Of a stretch of DNA of 64,000 nucleotides, positions 8,075-17,681 are shown in pieces. Under the pieces are notes generated by a model. The model was given only the letters and a program-made list of their open reading frames with translations. It was not told the DNA's origin and did no database searches. A program made the translations under genes and the position numbers. Position 1 is the first letter of the stretch. The number at the start of each line of letters is the position of its first letter. This DNA comes from Candidatus Cottocaccamicrobium excrementipullorum. GTDB lineage: Bacteria; Bacillota; Clostridia; Lachnospirales; Lachnospiraceae. The DNA lies in NCBI GenBank assembly GCA_018713255.1, contig DVFL01000005.1:1-64000 (forward strand), read 5' to 3'.

Positions 8075-8611
8075 TTAAACCAGCTCCAGCAGTACTTCCA
8101 TTGCAGCATCGCCCTTGCGAGGTCCGATCTTTACGATTCTGGTATAACCGCCATTGCGGGAAGTATACTTTGGTGCGATCTCGTCAAAAATCTTAGCGGT
8201 CAGATCAACTTCCTTGGTGTTTTTCTTTCTTCCGGCTGCTGCGGTAGGAACCTCAGTAACTCCGTAAAGAACCTTTAACATCTGACGACGTGCATGAAGT
8301 CTGGAAGGATGATCCTTCTTAATCTCCTTCTCTACCTCGTCGTATACGGTAACCTTCTTGCCGTCTACAACTTCCTTTACTCTCTTGCCGTCCTTATCTT
8401 TGCGGGCAACCTTAGCGGTAACCTTTACTGTATCGAAATTGTCCTTCTCCTTAACGCCCAGAGCGATCAGGCCTTCGGCTACCTTGCGGATTTCCTTAGC
8501 TCTGGTCTCAGTGGTTCTGATCTTGCCATGATACAGAAGAGCTGTTACCTGGCTTCTGATCATTGCTTTTCTCTGAGAAGAAGTTCTTCCTAACTTTCTA
8601 TATCCTGCCAT
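8075..8611 (-). CDS. rplQ: 50S ribosomal protein L17 with an internal insertion
   Basis: L17, lining the exit-tunnel side of the large subunit. The conserved start MAGYRKLGRTSSQRKAM and end GGYTRIVKIGPRKGDA are intact. The protein is 178 aa, against about 115-125 aa for typical bacterial L17. The extra 45-50 residues sit at about 53-104, a charged Lys/Glu/Asp/Val segment between the ITLG-like helix and LHARRQ. The start chosen is MAGYRKLG with GGAGG upstream; an upstream in-frame ATG adds eight unrelated residues. It is the last gene of the alpha operon. Confidence 0.96.
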   Translation of the reverse strand: MAGYRKLGRTSSQRKAMIRSQVTALLYHGKIRTTETRAKEIRKVAEGLIALGVKEKDNFDTVKVTAKVARKDKDGKRVKEVVDGKKVTVYDEVEKEIKKDHPSRLHARRQMLKVLYGVTEVPTAAAGRKKNTKEVDLTAKIFDEIAPKYTSRNGGYTRIVKIGPRKGDAAMEVLLELV

Positions 8612-8761
8612 GATTAAATTCCTCCATAAATTCATTTGTGGAGAGTGCGCCGCGCTACATCGGTCTTACCGGCATGCACCATCCTGTTTCAAGCGGGAAT
8701 ACCCGGCCACGCATCTTCGGTCTTACTGACCGGGCATTAATGTAATCTTTATTTCCAGCAA
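8612..8761 (-). other. Structured rpoA-rplQ spacer
   Basis: 150 bases with no gene. The minus strand can form short GC hairpins: CGGTC/GACCG (8718-8722 with 8728-8732), a related CGGTCTTACCGG at 8661-8672, and GGG/CCC around 8695-8705. The two CGGTCTTA..ACCGG boxes look like imperfect copies of each other. Confidence 0.5.
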
Positions 8762-9721
8762 TTATTCTTCGCTGGGATTTAACTGAAGACCTAATTCCTT
8801 AAGTTTATTCAATACTTCTTCTAAGGACTTGCGGCCCAGATTGCGGACTTTCATCATATCCTCAGGAGTTCTGTTGCACAGTTCCTCCACCGTATTGATG
8901 CCCGCACGCTTTAAGCAGTTATAGGAACGAACAGACAGCTCAAGCTCGTCAATGTTCATTTCCAGAACCTTTTCCTTTTCATTGTCTTCCTTCTCAACCA
9001 TAACCTCAGCGGTCTTGGCATTCTCAGACAAATCAATAAACAGGTTTAAATGCTCGCTTAATACCTTAGCAGCCAGACTCACCGCCTCATCAGGAGCCAG
9101 CGTGCCATTGGTATATACATCCAGTGTCAGCTTATCGTAGTCGGTAACCTGGCCTACACGGGTATTCTCCACCGTCATGTTCACGCGCTCAACAGGAGTG
9201 TAGATGGAATCCACGGCAATCACGCCGATGGGAAGATCATCACTCTTATTCTTGTCTGCGCTTACATAGCCCCGTCCCTTAGTGATCGTAAGCTCCATAT
9301 AGAACTTGCTGTCCGGGCCGCCGCTCAAGGTGGCGATTACCTGATCCGGATTCATAATCTCGATATCTGCATCTGCCTGAATATCCGCTCCGGTGATTAC
9401 CCCATCGCCTTCAAATTCAATGTATGCAATCTTTGGTTCATTGGTATCGCTGCTGTTCTTGATCGCTAAGCTTTTGATGTTCATAATGATTTCCGTTACA
9501 TCCTCTTTTACTCCGGGGATGGAACTGAACTCATGCAAAACGCCGTCGATTTTCACCTGGCTGACTGCCGCACCCGGTAAGGAAGAAAGCATAATCCTTC
9601 TAAGGGAATTCCCCAAGGTGGTGCCGTAGCCCCTTTCCAGAGGTTCAACTACAAACTTGCCATATTTCTTATCTTCTGAAATTTCTGCAATTTCAATGTT
9701 TGGTTTCTCAAAATCGAACAC
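8762..9721 (-). CDS. rpoA: DNA-directed RNA polymerase alpha subunit
   Basis: 319 aa, standard length. The N-terminal dimerisation domain has [22 protein letters not shown] at about 29-50. After a linker near 230 comes the C-terminal DNA- and activator-binding domain, with [14 protein letters not shown] and [11 protein letters not shown]. It lies between rpsD and rplQ, as in other bacteria. Confidence 0.99.
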   Translation of the reverse strand: MFDFEKPNIEIAEISEDKKYGKFVVEPLERGYGTTLGNSLRRIMLSSLPGAAVSQVKIDGVLHEFSSIPGVKEDVTEIIMNIKSLAIKNSSDTNEPKIAYIEFEGDGVITGADIQADADIEIMNPDQVIATLSGGPDSKFYMELTITKGRGYVSADKNKSDDLPIGVIAVDSIYTPVERVNMTVENTRVGQVTDYDKLTLDVYTNGTLAPDEAVSLAAKVLSEHLNLFIDLSENAKTAEVMVEKEDNEKEKVLEMNIDELELSVRSYNCLKRAGINTVEELCNRTPEDMMKVRNLGRKSLEEVLNKLKELGLQLNPSEE

Positions 9722-9760
9722 TAATAGCCCCTCCTTTTAGGGTGAATCATCAACGCTTAA

Positions 9761-10354
9761 TTATTTGGAGTACAACTCGACGATAAGCATCTCGTTTACC
9801 GGAACATCGATCTCATCTCTGGTGGGCAGCTCCTTTACCACACCCTTTAAATTCTCCTGGTCAGCCTCTAACCAAGCAGGAACCATACGTCCGCCGGTTA
9901 CTTCCAGAATGTCTTTATAACGCTGAGAGCTCTTGCTCTTCTCTCTGATTTCTACCGTATCGCCGGCTTTTACCAGATAAGAAGGAATGTTTACGCACTT
10001 GCCATTTACCAGAACGTGCTTATGATCAACGATCTGTCTTGCTTCCTTTCTGGTGCGGGCAAAGCCTAAACGGAAGATTACATTGTCCAGTCTGGTCTCT
10101 AACAGAATCATCAGATTCTGACCTACCATACCCTCCATCTTGGAAGCTTTAGCATAGTAGTTGCGGAAAGGCTTCTCTAATACGCCGTAGATGAATTTTG
10201 CTTTCTGCTTCTCTCTTAACTGCAGGCCGTACTCGCTTACTTTTCTGTTTGCTCTCTTTAATTCTCTGTTGGACTTTTTATCAATTCCTAAATAGATGGG
10301 GTCCATGCCTAAGGATCTACATCTTTTAAGAACAGGAACTCTATCAACTGCCAC
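9761..10354 (-). CDS. rpsD: 30S ribosomal protein S4
   Basis: 197 aa. An S4 RNA-binding domain lies at about 90-150 ([18 protein letters not shown]). The N-terminal region lacks the four-cysteine zinc motif of some S4 proteins (only one cysteine near residue 12), so this is the zinc-free form. It sits in rpsM-rpsK-rpsD-rpoA order. Confidence 0.98.
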   Translation of the reverse strand: MAVDRVPVLKRCRSLGMDPIYLGIDKKSNRELKRANRKVSEYGLQLREKQKAKFIYGVLEKPFRNYYAKASKMEGMVGQNLMILLETRLDNVIFRLGFARTRKEARQIVDHKHVLVNGKCVNIPSYLVKAGDTVEIREKSKSSQRYKDILEVTGGRMVPAWLEADQENLKGVVKELPTRDEIDVPVNEMLIVELYSK

Positions 10355-10370
10355 TTTACTTACCTCCTAA

Positions 10371-10772
10371 TTAGACTCTTCTACGCTTTGGCGGACGGCA
10401 TCCGTTGTGAGGAACGGGAGTTACGTCCTTGATGCTGGTTACTTCCAATCCGCATGCCTGTAATGCACGGATTGCTGCTTCACGCCCGGAACCCGGACCC
10501 TTTACCATAACATCTACGGATTTTAATCCATGTACAAGAGCTGCTTTCGTTGCAGTTTCTGCGGCCATCTGAGCTGCATACGGAGTAGATTTTCTTGAAC
10601 CTCTAAATCCCAGACCACCAGCACTTGCCCAAGATAAGGCGTTGCCCTGTGCATCAGTTAACGTAACGATAGTGTTGTTAAAAGATGACTGGATGTGTGC
10701 TTGTCCGCGTTCAACGTTTTTCTTTACACGCTTTTTTGTCACTTTCTTAGCAGTGGACACTTTTTTAGCCAT
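10371..10772 (-). CDS. rpsK: 30S ribosomal protein S11
   Basis: 133 aa, a platform protein near the mRNA exit. It has the conserved [13 protein letters not shown] and [13 protein letters not shown]-terminal sequences. The first 25 residues are lysine-rich. It is 100 bases after rpsM; that spacer has no clear structure. Confidence 0.98.
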   Translation of the reverse strand: MAKKVSTAKKVTKKRVKKNVERGQAHIQSSFNNTIVTLTDAQGNALSWASAGGLGFRGSRKSTPYAAQMAAETATKAALVHGLKSVDVMVKGPGSGREAAIRALQACGLEVTSIKDVTPVPHNGCRPPKRRRV

Positions 10773-10872
10773 TTTAAACTAACCTACTTTCTGAAATTCT
10801 CTGAATCGTTTTCCTGTTTTTAAAACATATAAATCCGATTCGTACATCTGGTTACATTTGTAAATTTAACGA

Positions 10873-11241
10873 TTATTTCTTCTTGTTGGCAACCGTCTTT
10901 CTGGGGCCTTTACGGGTTCTTGCATTGGTCTTAGTCTTCTGACCACGAACCGGCAGACTCTTTCTATGACGAATACCACGGTAGCAGCCGATTTCCTGCA
11001 GTCTCTTGATGTTCATGGCAATCTCTCTGCGCAGATCACCTTCTACCATCTGGGTATCGGCAATAATAGCAGCCAGTTTCTTAACCTCGTCATCGGTTAA
11101 ATCCTTAACGCGAGTGTCCGGGTTAACACCAGCCTCAGCGAGAATACGGTTGGAACTTGCTCTACCAATACCGTAGATGTAAGTTAAGCCGATCTCGACA
11201 CGTTTTTCTCTTGGCAAATCAACGCCTGCAATACGAGCCAT
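10873..11241 (-). CDS. rpsM: 30S ribosomal protein S13
   Basis: 122 aa, a head protein contacting L5 and the P-site tRNA. It has the N-terminal [17 protein letters not shown], the helix-two-turn-helix region, and the RGLRHR-like motif (here [14 protein letters not shown]), with a basic tail ending NKKK. It directly follows rpmJ. Confidence 0.98.
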   Translation of the reverse strand: MARIAGVDLPREKRVEIGLTYIYGIGRASSNRILAEAGVNPDTRVKDLTDDEVKKLAAIIADTQMVEGDLRREIAMNIKRLQEIGCYRGIRHRKSLPVRGQKTKTNARTRKGPRKTVANKKK

Positions 11242-11263
11242 CTTTTACTCCTCCTAAAAATTT

Positions 11264-11377
11264 TTAACCTTGTCTCTGTTTGTGCTTCGGATTTTCGCAA
11301 ATTACTCTGATACTGCCTTTTCTCTTTATGACTTTGCACTTTTCGCAAATCGGTTTCACAGAACTTCTAACCTTCAC
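11264..11377 (-). CDS. rpmJ: 50S ribosomal protein L36
   Basis: A 37-residue protein. It begins at GTG (11375-11377) with GAAAGGAG eight bases upstream, reads [20 protein letters not shown], continues with an [12 protein letters not shown]-like end, and stops with TAA. The Cys-Cys-Cys-His pattern (C11, C14, C27, H32) is the zinc ribbon of the C+ form of L36. It is the first gene of the rpmJ-rpsM-rpsK-rpsD-rpoA-rplQ transcript. Confidence 0.96.
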   Translation of the reverse strand: MKVRSSVKPICEKCKVIKRKGSIRVICENPKHKQRQG

Positions 11378-11417
11378 AGTAATTCTCCTTTCTACTGACC
11401 AACAAAGTTGCTAAAGC

Positions 11418-11446
11418 ATTATACCAAATCTGGTCAGAAAATGCAA
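11418..11446 (-). promoter_or_regulatory. Promoter of the alpha operon (rpmJ to rplQ)
   Basis: Minus strand TTGCAT (11441-11446), 17-base spacer, TATAAT (11418-11423). The spacer contains CTGACCA, and an inverted copy TGGTCAG lies in the leader (about 11395-11401), a possible operator or leader stem. Confidence 0.85.
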
Positions 11447-11505
11447 GCTTTTTTTCTCAAACTTTCGCTTGTTTCCTCGCTTTTTCGCAATGAGATTTTA
11501 CAGTA

Positions 11506-11541
11506 ACCAGGGCAGAACCGCTTTGGCAGTTCTGCCCTGGT
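11506..11541 (-). terminator. Strong hairpin between infA and rpmJ
   Basis: Perfect 13-base stem (11506-11518 with 11529-11541), ten-base loop, just after infA. The minus-strand 3' flank (TACTGTAAAATC) lacks a U run, so it may terminate weakly or protect the infA 3' end from nucleases. Confidence 0.6.
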
Positions 11542-11550
11542 AAAGCTGGA

Positions 11551-11769
11551 TTATTTATCTCTCCAGATGATTCTTCCCTTGGACAAATCATACGGGGACA
11601 TTTCCAGGGTAACCTTATCCCCCGGAAGAATTCGGATGTAATTCATCCGAAGCTTTCCGCTGATATGGGCCAACACCTGGTGACCATTCTCCAACTCTAC
11701 CTGAAACATTGCGTTGGGCAGCTTTTCTACTACCGTTCCTTCAATCTCAATCACATCTGCTTTTGACAT
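11551..11769 (-). CDS. infA: Translation initiation factor IF-1
   Basis: 72 aa, a single S1-like OB fold that occupies the 30S A site during initiation. Recognisable [20 protein letters not shown] start and RGRIIWR-type end (here KGRIIWRDK). Last gene of the spc part, 15 bases after the KOW protein gene. Confidence 0.98.
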   Translation of the reverse strand: MSKADVIEIEGTVVEKLPNAMFQVELENGHQVLAHISGKLRMNYIRILPGDKVTLEMSPYDLSKGRIIWRDK

Positions 11770-11784
11770 TCCAATATTCCCTCC

Positions 11785-12054
11785 TTAATTAAGGAAGCCT
11801 TCTTCTTTGAGAAAACTTCGGATTTCCTCATCGGTAAGGGCCTCCCCCTGCTTCAGCTTAAGCACAATTTTCTGGTTTTTTGGATACTGAAGCTGTACAT
11901 GCTTTTTCTTCTTCCGTTTTGGCCGGCTGACTTCTCTGGTTTTTCCATCTACCAAAGCAACATATTCGCCAGCCTCCTCCAATATGAGATAAAGCCGGCC
12001 TGCATCCCGGCCTGCCAGGCTTTTTGCCAGATTTCCCGGTTTGTATTCCATCAT
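11785..12054 (-). CDS. KOW-domain RNA-binding protein
   Basis: 89 aa from the start chosen. The N-terminal half has the KOW pattern (KPGNLAKSLAGRDAGRLYLIL, then VALVDG), as in L14e/L24-like RNA-binding proteins. A lysine-rich middle (RPKRKKKKHV) and an acidic helical end follow. Clostridia commonly carry such a gene between map and infA. The ATG at 12052-12054 has GAGGG four bases upstream; a longer version from 12084 is possible. Exact role is unknown, but binding rRNA or ribosomes is the usual inference. Confidence 0.85.
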   Translation of the reverse strand: MMEYKPGNLAKSLAGRDAGRLYLILEEAGEYVALVDGKTREVSRPKRKKKKHVQLQYPKNQKIVLKLKQGEALTDEEIRSFLKEEGFLN

Positions 12055-12093
12055 CTGACCCTCAAGACCTCCTTGAACCTTCATGATCTGCTT

Positions 12094-12858
12094 CTATTCT
12101 TCCGAGGTCTTTCCCAAAGATAAAATCTCCGGCTCACCTTCGGTAATCAGGATCGTATTTTCATAATGGGCGGAAAGAGAACCGTCTCTGGTCACTACGG
12201 TCCAGCCATCATCCATCCAGGCCACATCATAATGGCCTGCATTAATCATGGGCTCTATGGCCAAGGTCATTCCAGGCCGCAGCAAAATTCCCCGCCGCTT
12301 CTGGGCAAAATTCGGCACCTCCGGGTCCTCATGAAGATGACTGCCGATGCCGTGGCCTACCAGGTCCCGGACAACTCCGTATCCAAAACCTTCTGCATAA
12401 GCCTGAATCGCAGAAGAGATATCATTTAAATGATTGCCAGCTTTTGCAAACTTAATCCCCTGAAAGAAACTTTCTCGGGTTACTGCAATAAGCTTCTGGG
12501 CTTCCGGCGAGATCTGTCCTACCGGACAGGTCCTGGCCGCATCAGAATGATAACCTTTATAGATTACCCCTGCATCCAGACTGACAATATCTCCTTCTTT
12601 CAGATAATGATGTTTATTCGGGATTCCATGAACCACCTCGTCGTTTACCGACACGCAGATGGAACCAGGATAACCATTATAGTTCTTAAAAGAAGGAATG
12701 CATCCGTGATTACGGATCAGATGTTCTCCCAGCTTATCTACATCCATGGTAGACATGCCGGGCTTCAATGCCTTCTCAAGTTCTTCAAGGACAGCCGCCA
12801 AGATTCTGCCGGCCTCCCGCATGAGTTGAATTTCTCGTTCTGATTTTATGGATACCAT
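12094..12858 (-). CDS. map: Methionine aminopeptidase type I
   Basis: 254 aa. It removes the initiator methionine from nascent proteins with a two-metal centre. Metal ligands are visible in order: D near 97 (SLDAGVIYKGYHSDAART gives two aspartates), H in GHGIGSHLHEDPEVPNF, E in LAIEPMI and E in YENTILI. There is no N-terminal zinc-finger extension. Gene order secY-adk-map is standard. Confidence 0.97.
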   Translation of the reverse strand: MVSIKSEREIQLMREAGRILAAVLEELEKALKPGMSTMDVDKLGEHLIRNHGCIPSFKNYNGYPGSICVSVNDEVVHGIPNKHHYLKEGDIVSLDAGVIYKGYHSDAARTCPVGQISPEAQKLIAVTRESFFQGIKFAKAGNHLNDISSAIQAYAEGFGYGVVRDLVGHGIGSHLHEDPEVPNFAQKRRGILLRPGMTLAIEPMINAGHYDVAWMDDGWTVVTRDGSLSAHYENTILITEGEPEILSLGKTSEE

Positions 12859-12876
12859 GACACTCTGCTCCCGGAT

Positions 12877-13518
12877 TTAACCTAAAATCTTCACAATATC
12901 CTGGAACACTTTATCCATGTCCTGAGTTCCGTCTACTTCTGCCAGAATTCCTTCCTGCTTGTAGTAGTCAATCAGCGGCTGGGTCTGATCATGATAAACT
13001 GCCAGTCTCTTCTGCACCGTTTCCGGCTTATCATCATCTCTCAGTACCAGCTTTTCGCCGCAGACATCGCAAATTCCCTCTTTCTTGGGAGCATTGTATA
13101 CAATATGATAAGTCGCGCCGCAGCCTAAACAGGCTCTTCTGCCAGACATCCGGGTTACGATGTTCTCATCCGGCACATCCACATTCACAGCATAATCCAG
13201 TTTCTCTCCTCTGGATGCCAGCGCCTTAGTAAGACTTTCTGCCTGCGGAATGGTTCTTGGAAATCCATCCAGAACATAGCCTCCGGCACAGTCGTCCTGA
13301 GAAATCCGGTCCAGAAGCATTCCAATGGTCACCTCATCAGGAACCAGCTGACCCTGATCCATGTAGGATTTCGCCTTCATTCCCAGCTCAGTTCCCGCCT
13401 TAATGTTCGCGCGGAAGATATCACCTGTGGAAATATGGGGAATCTGGTACTTTGCCGCAATCCTTTTGGCCTGAGTGCCCTTTCCGGCACCTGGCGCACC
13501 TAACATGACGAGCTTCAT
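12877..13518 (-). CDS. adk: Adenylate kinase
   Basis: 213 aa, interconverts ATP+AMP and 2 ADP. P-loop [10 protein letters not shown] at 7-16, AMP-binding [12 protein letters not shown] at about 83, and a long LID domain carrying four cysteines (CLGC and CDVC, about 127-153) as in the zinc-bound Gram-positive type. It lies downstream of secY after a 181-base spacer. Confidence 0.98.
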   Translation of the reverse strand: MKLVMLGAPGAGKGTQAKRIAAKYQIPHISTGDIFRANIKAGTELGMKAKSYMDQGQLVPDEVTIGMLLDRISQDDCAGGYVLDGFPRTIPQAESLTKALASRGEKLDYAVNVDVPDENIVTRMSGRRACLGCGATYHIVYNAPKKEGICDVCGEKLVLRDDDKPETVQKRLAVYHDQTQPLIDYYKQEGILAEVDGTQDMDKVFQDIVKILG

Positions 13519-13606
13519 TCTTTCCTTCCTCCTTTACGCTTTGCCTTACGCCGCCCATGGCTCAGGGAAAATCCCCTTCCCGGGCTTTCGAAATTTTGAT
13601 ACTCTA

Positions 13607-13635
13607 AAAGCACCCTCGGAAATTGAGAGTGCTTT
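13607..13635 (-). terminator. Hairpin in the secY-adk spacer
   Basis: Arms AAAGCACYCTC (13607-13617 with 13625-13635) with a seven-base loop, then TTTT on the minus strand. It could be a partial terminator or processing site lowering adk-map-infA expression relative to secY. The rest of the 13519-13699 spacer holds only the adk RBS and a short GGGAA/TTCCC repeat. Confidence 0.55.
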
Positions 13636-13699
13636 CCGGCAAGCCTGGATGGAATTGCTGCCGTTCTGACAGCCCTCCCATTTCAGACTTTTCCACATG

Positions 13700-15013
13700 T
13701 TAATCATTTAAAAAACCTTTATAATTCCGCACAAGCATTTTGGACTCAAGGGATTTAATGGTCTCCAGCACTACGCTGACAATAATAATCAGAGAAGTTC
13801 CTGAGAAAGAAATCCGGCTTACGCTAAAAACACCGGAAATGGCAATGGGAACAACGGCAATCACCGTCAAACCTGCTGCCCCAATAAATACAATGTAGTT
13901 CAAAATATGGTTCAGATAATCCGAAGTTGGCTTGCCTGGACGAATACCAGGAATAAAACCGCCCTGCTTCTTCATATTATCTGCCACCTCCATAGGGTTA
14001 AAGGTAATGGAGGTATAAAAATAAGCAAATAACACTAAAAGCACGATATAAATAATCAAGCCCACGGAATAAATCGGCTGTGAAGGCACCAGCCAGCTGC
14101 CGGAATTCAACACCGTCAGGATCTGACCAGGAATGGACGTATAATCCACGCCGATAAACTGACCGATAATTACCGGGAAGGACATAATCGATGAAGCAAA
14201 GATTACCGGCATTACACCGGCAGTATTTACTTTAAGCGGAATATGAGAAGACTGACCGCCGATCATCTTACGTCCCTGCATCTTCTTGGAATACTGAACC
14301 GGAATTCTTCTTTCTCCGTCATTTAAGATAATGACAAACACCATCATGGCGATAATTGCCAAAGCAATAATAATGGCGGAGATCACAGCTACCGGTACGC
14401 TTCTTCCGCTGATGAAGCGGTTGAATAAAGTCATAAAGTCGTTCGGAACGCTGGAAATGATGTTAAAAAGAAGCACGATGGAAATACCGTTTCCAACACC
14501 TTTGTCAGTAATCTGCTCGCCCACCCACATTAAGAATGCACTTCCTGCGGTCATACAGCAAATTGCTACGATAATGCTCCACACATTGTAATCAATCAGC
14601 AAGCCCTGTCTGCCGAAGCCGATAGCCATTGCTGAAGACTGCAATAATGCCAGAGCAACCGTCACGTATCGGGTGTACTCCAAAATCTTCCTTCTTCCGT
14701 CCTCGCCGTCTTTCTGCATCTCTTCCAACTTAGGAATTGCAATCGTAAGCAGCTGAATAATGATGGAAGATGTGATATAGGGGGTAATGCTCAATGCCAG
14801 GACAGACATGTTCTCAAACGAACTTCCTGTCATGGCATTGAAAAATCCCAACGCGTCTCCTGCCTGTGCAAAGAAATTCTTGAAGTAGGTAGGATCCACT
14901 CCCGGAATGGGAAGCTGGGAACCGAACCGAATCACCACTAACATCATGAAGGTGTAAAGGAGACCCTTGCGGATTTCCTTCACCTTGAATGCGTTACGAA
15001 TCGTCTGCAACAT
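13700..15013 (-). CDS. secY: Preprotein translocase subunit SecY
   Basis: 437 aa, ten hydrophobic segments, the channel of the Sec translocon. Recognisable GSQLPIPGVDP after TM1, the plug region, PGIRPGKPTSDYL before TM9-10, and the C-terminal LESKMLVRNYKGFL. The start MLQTIRNAFKVKEIRK is chosen because GAGGTGG lies just upstream, within the rplO stop region; a longer in-frame start overlaps rplO. Confidence 0.98.
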   Translation of the reverse strand: MLQTIRNAFKVKEIRKGLLYTFMMLVVIRFGSQLPIPGVDPTYFKNFFAQAGDALGFFNAMTGSSFENMSVLALSITPYITSSIIIQLLTIAIPKLEEMQKDGEDGRRKILEYTRYVTVALALLQSSAMAIGFGRQGLLIDYNVWSIIVAICCMTAGSAFLMWVGEQITDKGVGNGISIVLLFNIISSVPNDFMTLFNRFISGRSVPVAVISAIIIALAIIAMMVFVIILNDGERRIPVQYSKKMQGRKMIGGQSSHIPLKVNTAGVMPVIFASSIMSFPVIIGQFIGVDYTSIPGQILTVLNSGSWLVPSQPIYSVGLIIYIVLLVLFAYFYTSITFNPMEVADNMKKQGGFIPGIRPGKPTSDYLNHILNYIVFIGAAGLTVIAVVPIAISGVFSVSRISFSGTSLIIIVSVVLETIKSLESKMLVRNYKGFLND

Positions 15014-15014
15014 C

Positions 15015-15455
15015 TTAAACCACCTCGCAGGTTCCACCTAAAGCTTCAATTTTAGCTTTTGCGCCTTCACTGAAGGCATTTACTTTAACGGTCAGCTTTT
15101 TGGTTAATTCTCCATTTCCAAGAATCTTAACTCCATCACAAACATTCTTAATGATGCCGTTCTCTAATAAGGTTTCTACCGTAACAACAGTATCATTGTC
15201 GAATCTTTCTAATGCGCTGACATTAATGCCAACAATGGTCTTCGCATTGCGATTGGTAAATCCTCTCTTCGGCAGACGTCTGTATAATGGCATCTGACCA
15301 CCTTCAAAACCGATTCTGGGTGCTCCAGAACGAGCCTTCTGACCCTTATGACCCTTACCGGCAGTCTTGCCGTTGCCAGATCCATGTCCACGGCCTCTTC
15401 TGAAATTATCGCTGTGCTTAGAACCTTCAGCCGGTCTTAAATTAGATAACTCCAT
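15015..15455 (-). CDS. rplO: 50S ribosomal protein L15
   Basis: 146 aa. Glycine-rich basic N-terminal half ([21 protein letters not shown]) and a globular C-terminal domain. One base separates it from the secY start, so the two are probably translationally coupled. Confidence 0.98.
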   Translation of the reverse strand: MELSNLRPAEGSKHSDNFRRGRGHGSGNGKTAGKGHKGQKARSGAPRIGFEGGQMPLYRRLPKRGFTNRNAKTIVGINVSALERFDNDTVVTVETLLENGIIKNVCDGVKILGNGELTKKLTVKVNAFSEGAKAKIEALGGTCEVV

Positions 15456-15473
15456 GTCTGCACCTCCTTAAAC

Positions 15474-15656
15474 TTAGATTTCTTCAACTTCTACTAAATG
15501 ACGAACACTCTGAATCATACCTCTAACAGCGCCGTTATCCGGTAATTCAACTGTCTTATGCATTTTCTTTAAGCCTAATGCTTCTACAGTTGCTCTCTGC
15601 TTCGGGATAGCACCGATAGGGGATTTTACTAATGTGATTTTTAACTTCTCTGCCAT
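15474..15656 (-). CDS. rpmD: 50S ribosomal protein L30
   Basis: 60 aa, typical bacterial length. Core [21 protein letters not shown]; found between rpsE and rplO as in other Firmicutes. Confidence 0.97.
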   Translation of the reverse strand: MAEKLKITLVKSPIGAIPKQRATVEALGLKKMHKTVELPDNGAVRGMIQSVRHLVEVEEI

Positions 15657-15671
15657 GTTCTTATCCTCCTA

Positions 15672-16181
15672 TTAGTTTAAAATTTCATCCACAGATTTAC
15701 CGCGCAGCTTTGCAACCTGATCCGGAGTCTTTAAGGAAGTCAGACCCTGAAGAGTAGCTAACACTACATTGGTCTTGTTGTTGGAACCTAAGGACTTGGT
15801 ACGGATGTTCTTAATTCCTGCCAACTCAACTACGGCACGAACCGGGCCGCCGGCGATGATACCGGTACCTTCAGGAGCTCTCTTTAACAGCACGTTTGCG
15901 CTGCCGAACTTTCCGAAGAAGTCATGAGGAATACTGTTGTTCTCATCCATGGGAATCTCTACCAGATTCTTGGTTGCTGCTTCTTTTCCCTTACGGATAG
16001 CCTCCGGAACCTCGCCGGCCTTGCCTAAGCCTGCGCCAACGTGTCCGTTGCCGTCACCTACTACTACCAGAGCGGAAAATCTCATGGTACGTCCACCTTT
16101 TACGGTCTTGCTAACTCTTTTGATTGCCACAACTCTGTCAGTAAGCTCTAACTGACTGGCATCAATAATTGTACGCTTCAT
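15672..16181 (-). CDS. rpsE: 30S ribosomal protein S5
   Basis: 169 aa, involved in translational accuracy at the mRNA entrance. The double-stranded-RNA-binding-like N-domain contains [22 protein letters not shown], followed by [17 protein letters not shown], and the C-domain by GSNNKTNVV. Confidence 0.98.
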   Translation of the reverse strand: MKRTIIDASQLELTDRVVAIKRVSKTVKGGRTMRFSALVVVGDGNGHVGAGLGKAGEVPEAIRKGKEAATKNLVEIPMDENNSIPHDFFGKFGSANVLLKRAPEGTGIIAGGPVRAVVELAGIKNIRTKSLGSNNKTNVVLATLQGLTSLKTPDQVAKLRGKSVDEILN

Positions 16182-16198
16182 GCTCGTTCTCCTCTCTA

Positions 16199-16567
16199 CT
16201 AGAATTCCAGACCAGCCTCGCGGGCTGCATCTGCTAATGCCTGAACTTTTCCGTGATAGATGAAGCCGCCTCTGTCAAAAACAACTTCCTTGATTCCTTT
16301 TTCTAATGCTCTCTTGGCAATTACAGTGCCAACGTATGCTGCAGCAGCAACATCATTGGTCTTCTCCAGTTCTGCCTTAATGTCTTTTTCTGCTGTAGAA
16401 GCAGCCACTAAAGTATGTCCAACTGAATCGTCAATAATTTGAGCATACATATGATTATTACTTCTGAACACTGCCAGACGAGGTCTCTCGGCAGTGCCGG
16501 CAAAACGATTGCGCATTCTCATGTGCTTTTTAACGCGAACTTCGCTTCTTGACTGTTTGCTAACCAT
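16199..16567 (-). CDS. rplR: 50S ribosomal protein L18
   Basis: 122 aa, 5S rRNA-binding protein. Basic N-terminus with [20 protein letters not shown] and the [23 protein letters not shown] end. Confidence 0.98.
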   Translation of the reverse strand: MVSKQSRSEVRVKKHMRMRNRFAGTAERPRLAVFRSNNHMYAQIIDDSVGHTLVAASTAEKDIKAELEKTNDVAAAAYVGTVIAKRALEKGIKEVVFDRGGFIYHGKVQALADAAREAGLEF

Positions 16568-16584
16568 TCTTACACTCTCCTTAC

Positions 16585-17127
16585 TTATTTCTTACCAGTC
16601 TTACCAACTTTGCGTCTGATTACTTCATCAGCATACTTGATTCCCTTGCCCTTATACGGCTCAGGTCTTCTCTTGTCTCTGATTTCAGCAGCATACTGGC
16701 CAACTTTTTCTTTGCTGATGCCCTTAACGATGATCTTGTTCTGGCCATCCAGTACAGTCTCGATACCTTCTGGATCAACCATGTCAACCTGGTGAGAGTA
16801 ACCCAGATTCAGAACTAAGGTCTTGCCCTGCTTTGCAGCACGGTAACCTACACCGTTAACCTCAAGAACCTTCTCATAGCCTTCAGTAACACCATGAATC
16901 ATGTTATTGATCAGGGTTCTGGTAAGACCATGTAAGGATTTCATCTTCTTTAAATCGTTAGGTCTGCTTACTACGATATGGCCATCCTTCTCTTCGATGG
17001 TCATCTCAACCGGCAGCTCTCTTTCCAGAGTGCCCTTAGGACCTTTTACAGTCACTTTGTTGTTCTCTGCAATCGTCACAGTTACGCCTGCGGGGATTGC
17101 GATTGGCATTTTTCCGATACGTGACAT
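16585..17127 (-). CDS. rplF: 50S ribosomal protein L6
   Basis: 180 aa, two repeated domains near the GTPase centre. N-terminal [16 protein letters not shown]-terminal [28 protein letters not shown] with the expected GKGI motif. Confidence 0.98.
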   Translation of the reverse strand: MSRIGKMPIAIPAGVTVTIAENNKVTVKGPKGTLERELPVEMTIEEKDGHIVVSRPNDLKKMKSLHGLTRTLINNMIHGVTEGYEKVLEVNGVGYRAAKQGKTLVLNLGYSHQVDMVDPEGIETVLDGQNKIIVKGISKEKVGQYAAEIRDKRRPEPYKGKGIKYADEVIRRKVGKTGKK

Positions 17128-17154
17128 GCCAGTTACCTCCTACTTAGATTTTCG

Positions 17155-17176
17155 GAAGACCCGTGTGCGGGTCTTC
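17155..17176 (-). other. Perfect hairpin in the rpsH-rplF spacer
   Basis: Nine-base stem GAAGACCCG/CGGGTCTTC with a four-base loop, 28 bases before the rplF start. There is no U run on the minus strand, so it is more likely an mRNA processing or stability element than a terminator. Confidence 0.6.
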
Positions 17177-17197
17177 TGTTTTCAGTGTTCTATATAT

Positions 17198-17221
17198 ACC
17201 TCGCTAAGTGCTTCCGGCCTA
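17198..17221 (-). repeat. 24-nt repeat element, copy after rpsH
   Basis: Includes the rpsH TAG stop. It matches 21 of 24 bases of the element at 17682-17705 after rpsN. On the minus strand it reads TAGGC, five bases, then GCACTTAGCGAGGT. Confidence 0.7.
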
Positions 17222-17620
17222 CCAAACAAATGCCAGCACTTCGCCGCCTACGCCTAACTGACGTGCTTCCTTATCGGTAACAACGCCCTGATTGGTGGAA
17301 ATAATTGCAATTCCCAGACCGCCTAATACCTTCGGCAGATCTTCCTTGCCTGCGTATACACGTAAACCAGGCTTGGAAATTCTCTTGATTCCGGAAATGA
17401 TCTTCTCGTTCTTATCCTTGCCGTACTTTAAGGTAATGCGGATCGTATTGAAACCGCCGTCTTCAACGATTTCATATTTCTTAATGTAGCCCTCTTTTAC
17501 CAGGATGTCGGCAATCGCCAGCTTCATCTTGGAAGAAGGTACGTCTACTGTATCATGTTTTGCAGTATTCGCGTTACGAATTCTTGTAAGCATATCTGCA
17601 ATCGGATCACTCATCGTCAT
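17219..17620 (-). CDS. rpsH: 30S ribosomal protein S8
   Basis: 133 aa from ATG at 17618-17620 ([17 protein letters not shown]), the expected length, with AAGGAGG 11 bases upstream. A GTG-started extension of 21 residues is open upstream but unlike the family. C-terminal GGEVLAFVW is conserved. S8 is a translational repressor of the spc operon in enteric bacteria (family knowledge). Confidence 0.97.
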   Translation of the reverse strand: MTMSDPIADMLTRIRNANTAKHDTVDVPSSKMKLAIADILVKEGYIKKYEIVEDGGFNTIRITLKYGKDKNEKIISGIKRISKPGLRVYAGKEDLPKVLGGLGIAIISTNQGVVTDKEARQLGVGGEVLAFVW

Positions 17621-17681
17621 AGTGGGTGTAGCCTCCTTTTCTAAATTCATCGTGGATGTTTGCTCATCCAGGCATGAAAAC

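Noticed and set aside
8639-8760. tRNA or small RNA gene in the rpoA-rplQ spacer
   Set aside because: Hairpins do not fold as a cloverleaf, and no T-loop or CCA-end pattern is present.
17155-17176. Terminator between rpsH and rplF
   Set aside because: The stem is perfect, but there is no U run on the minus strand and the operon must continue to rplQ-side genes; listed as a hairpin instead.
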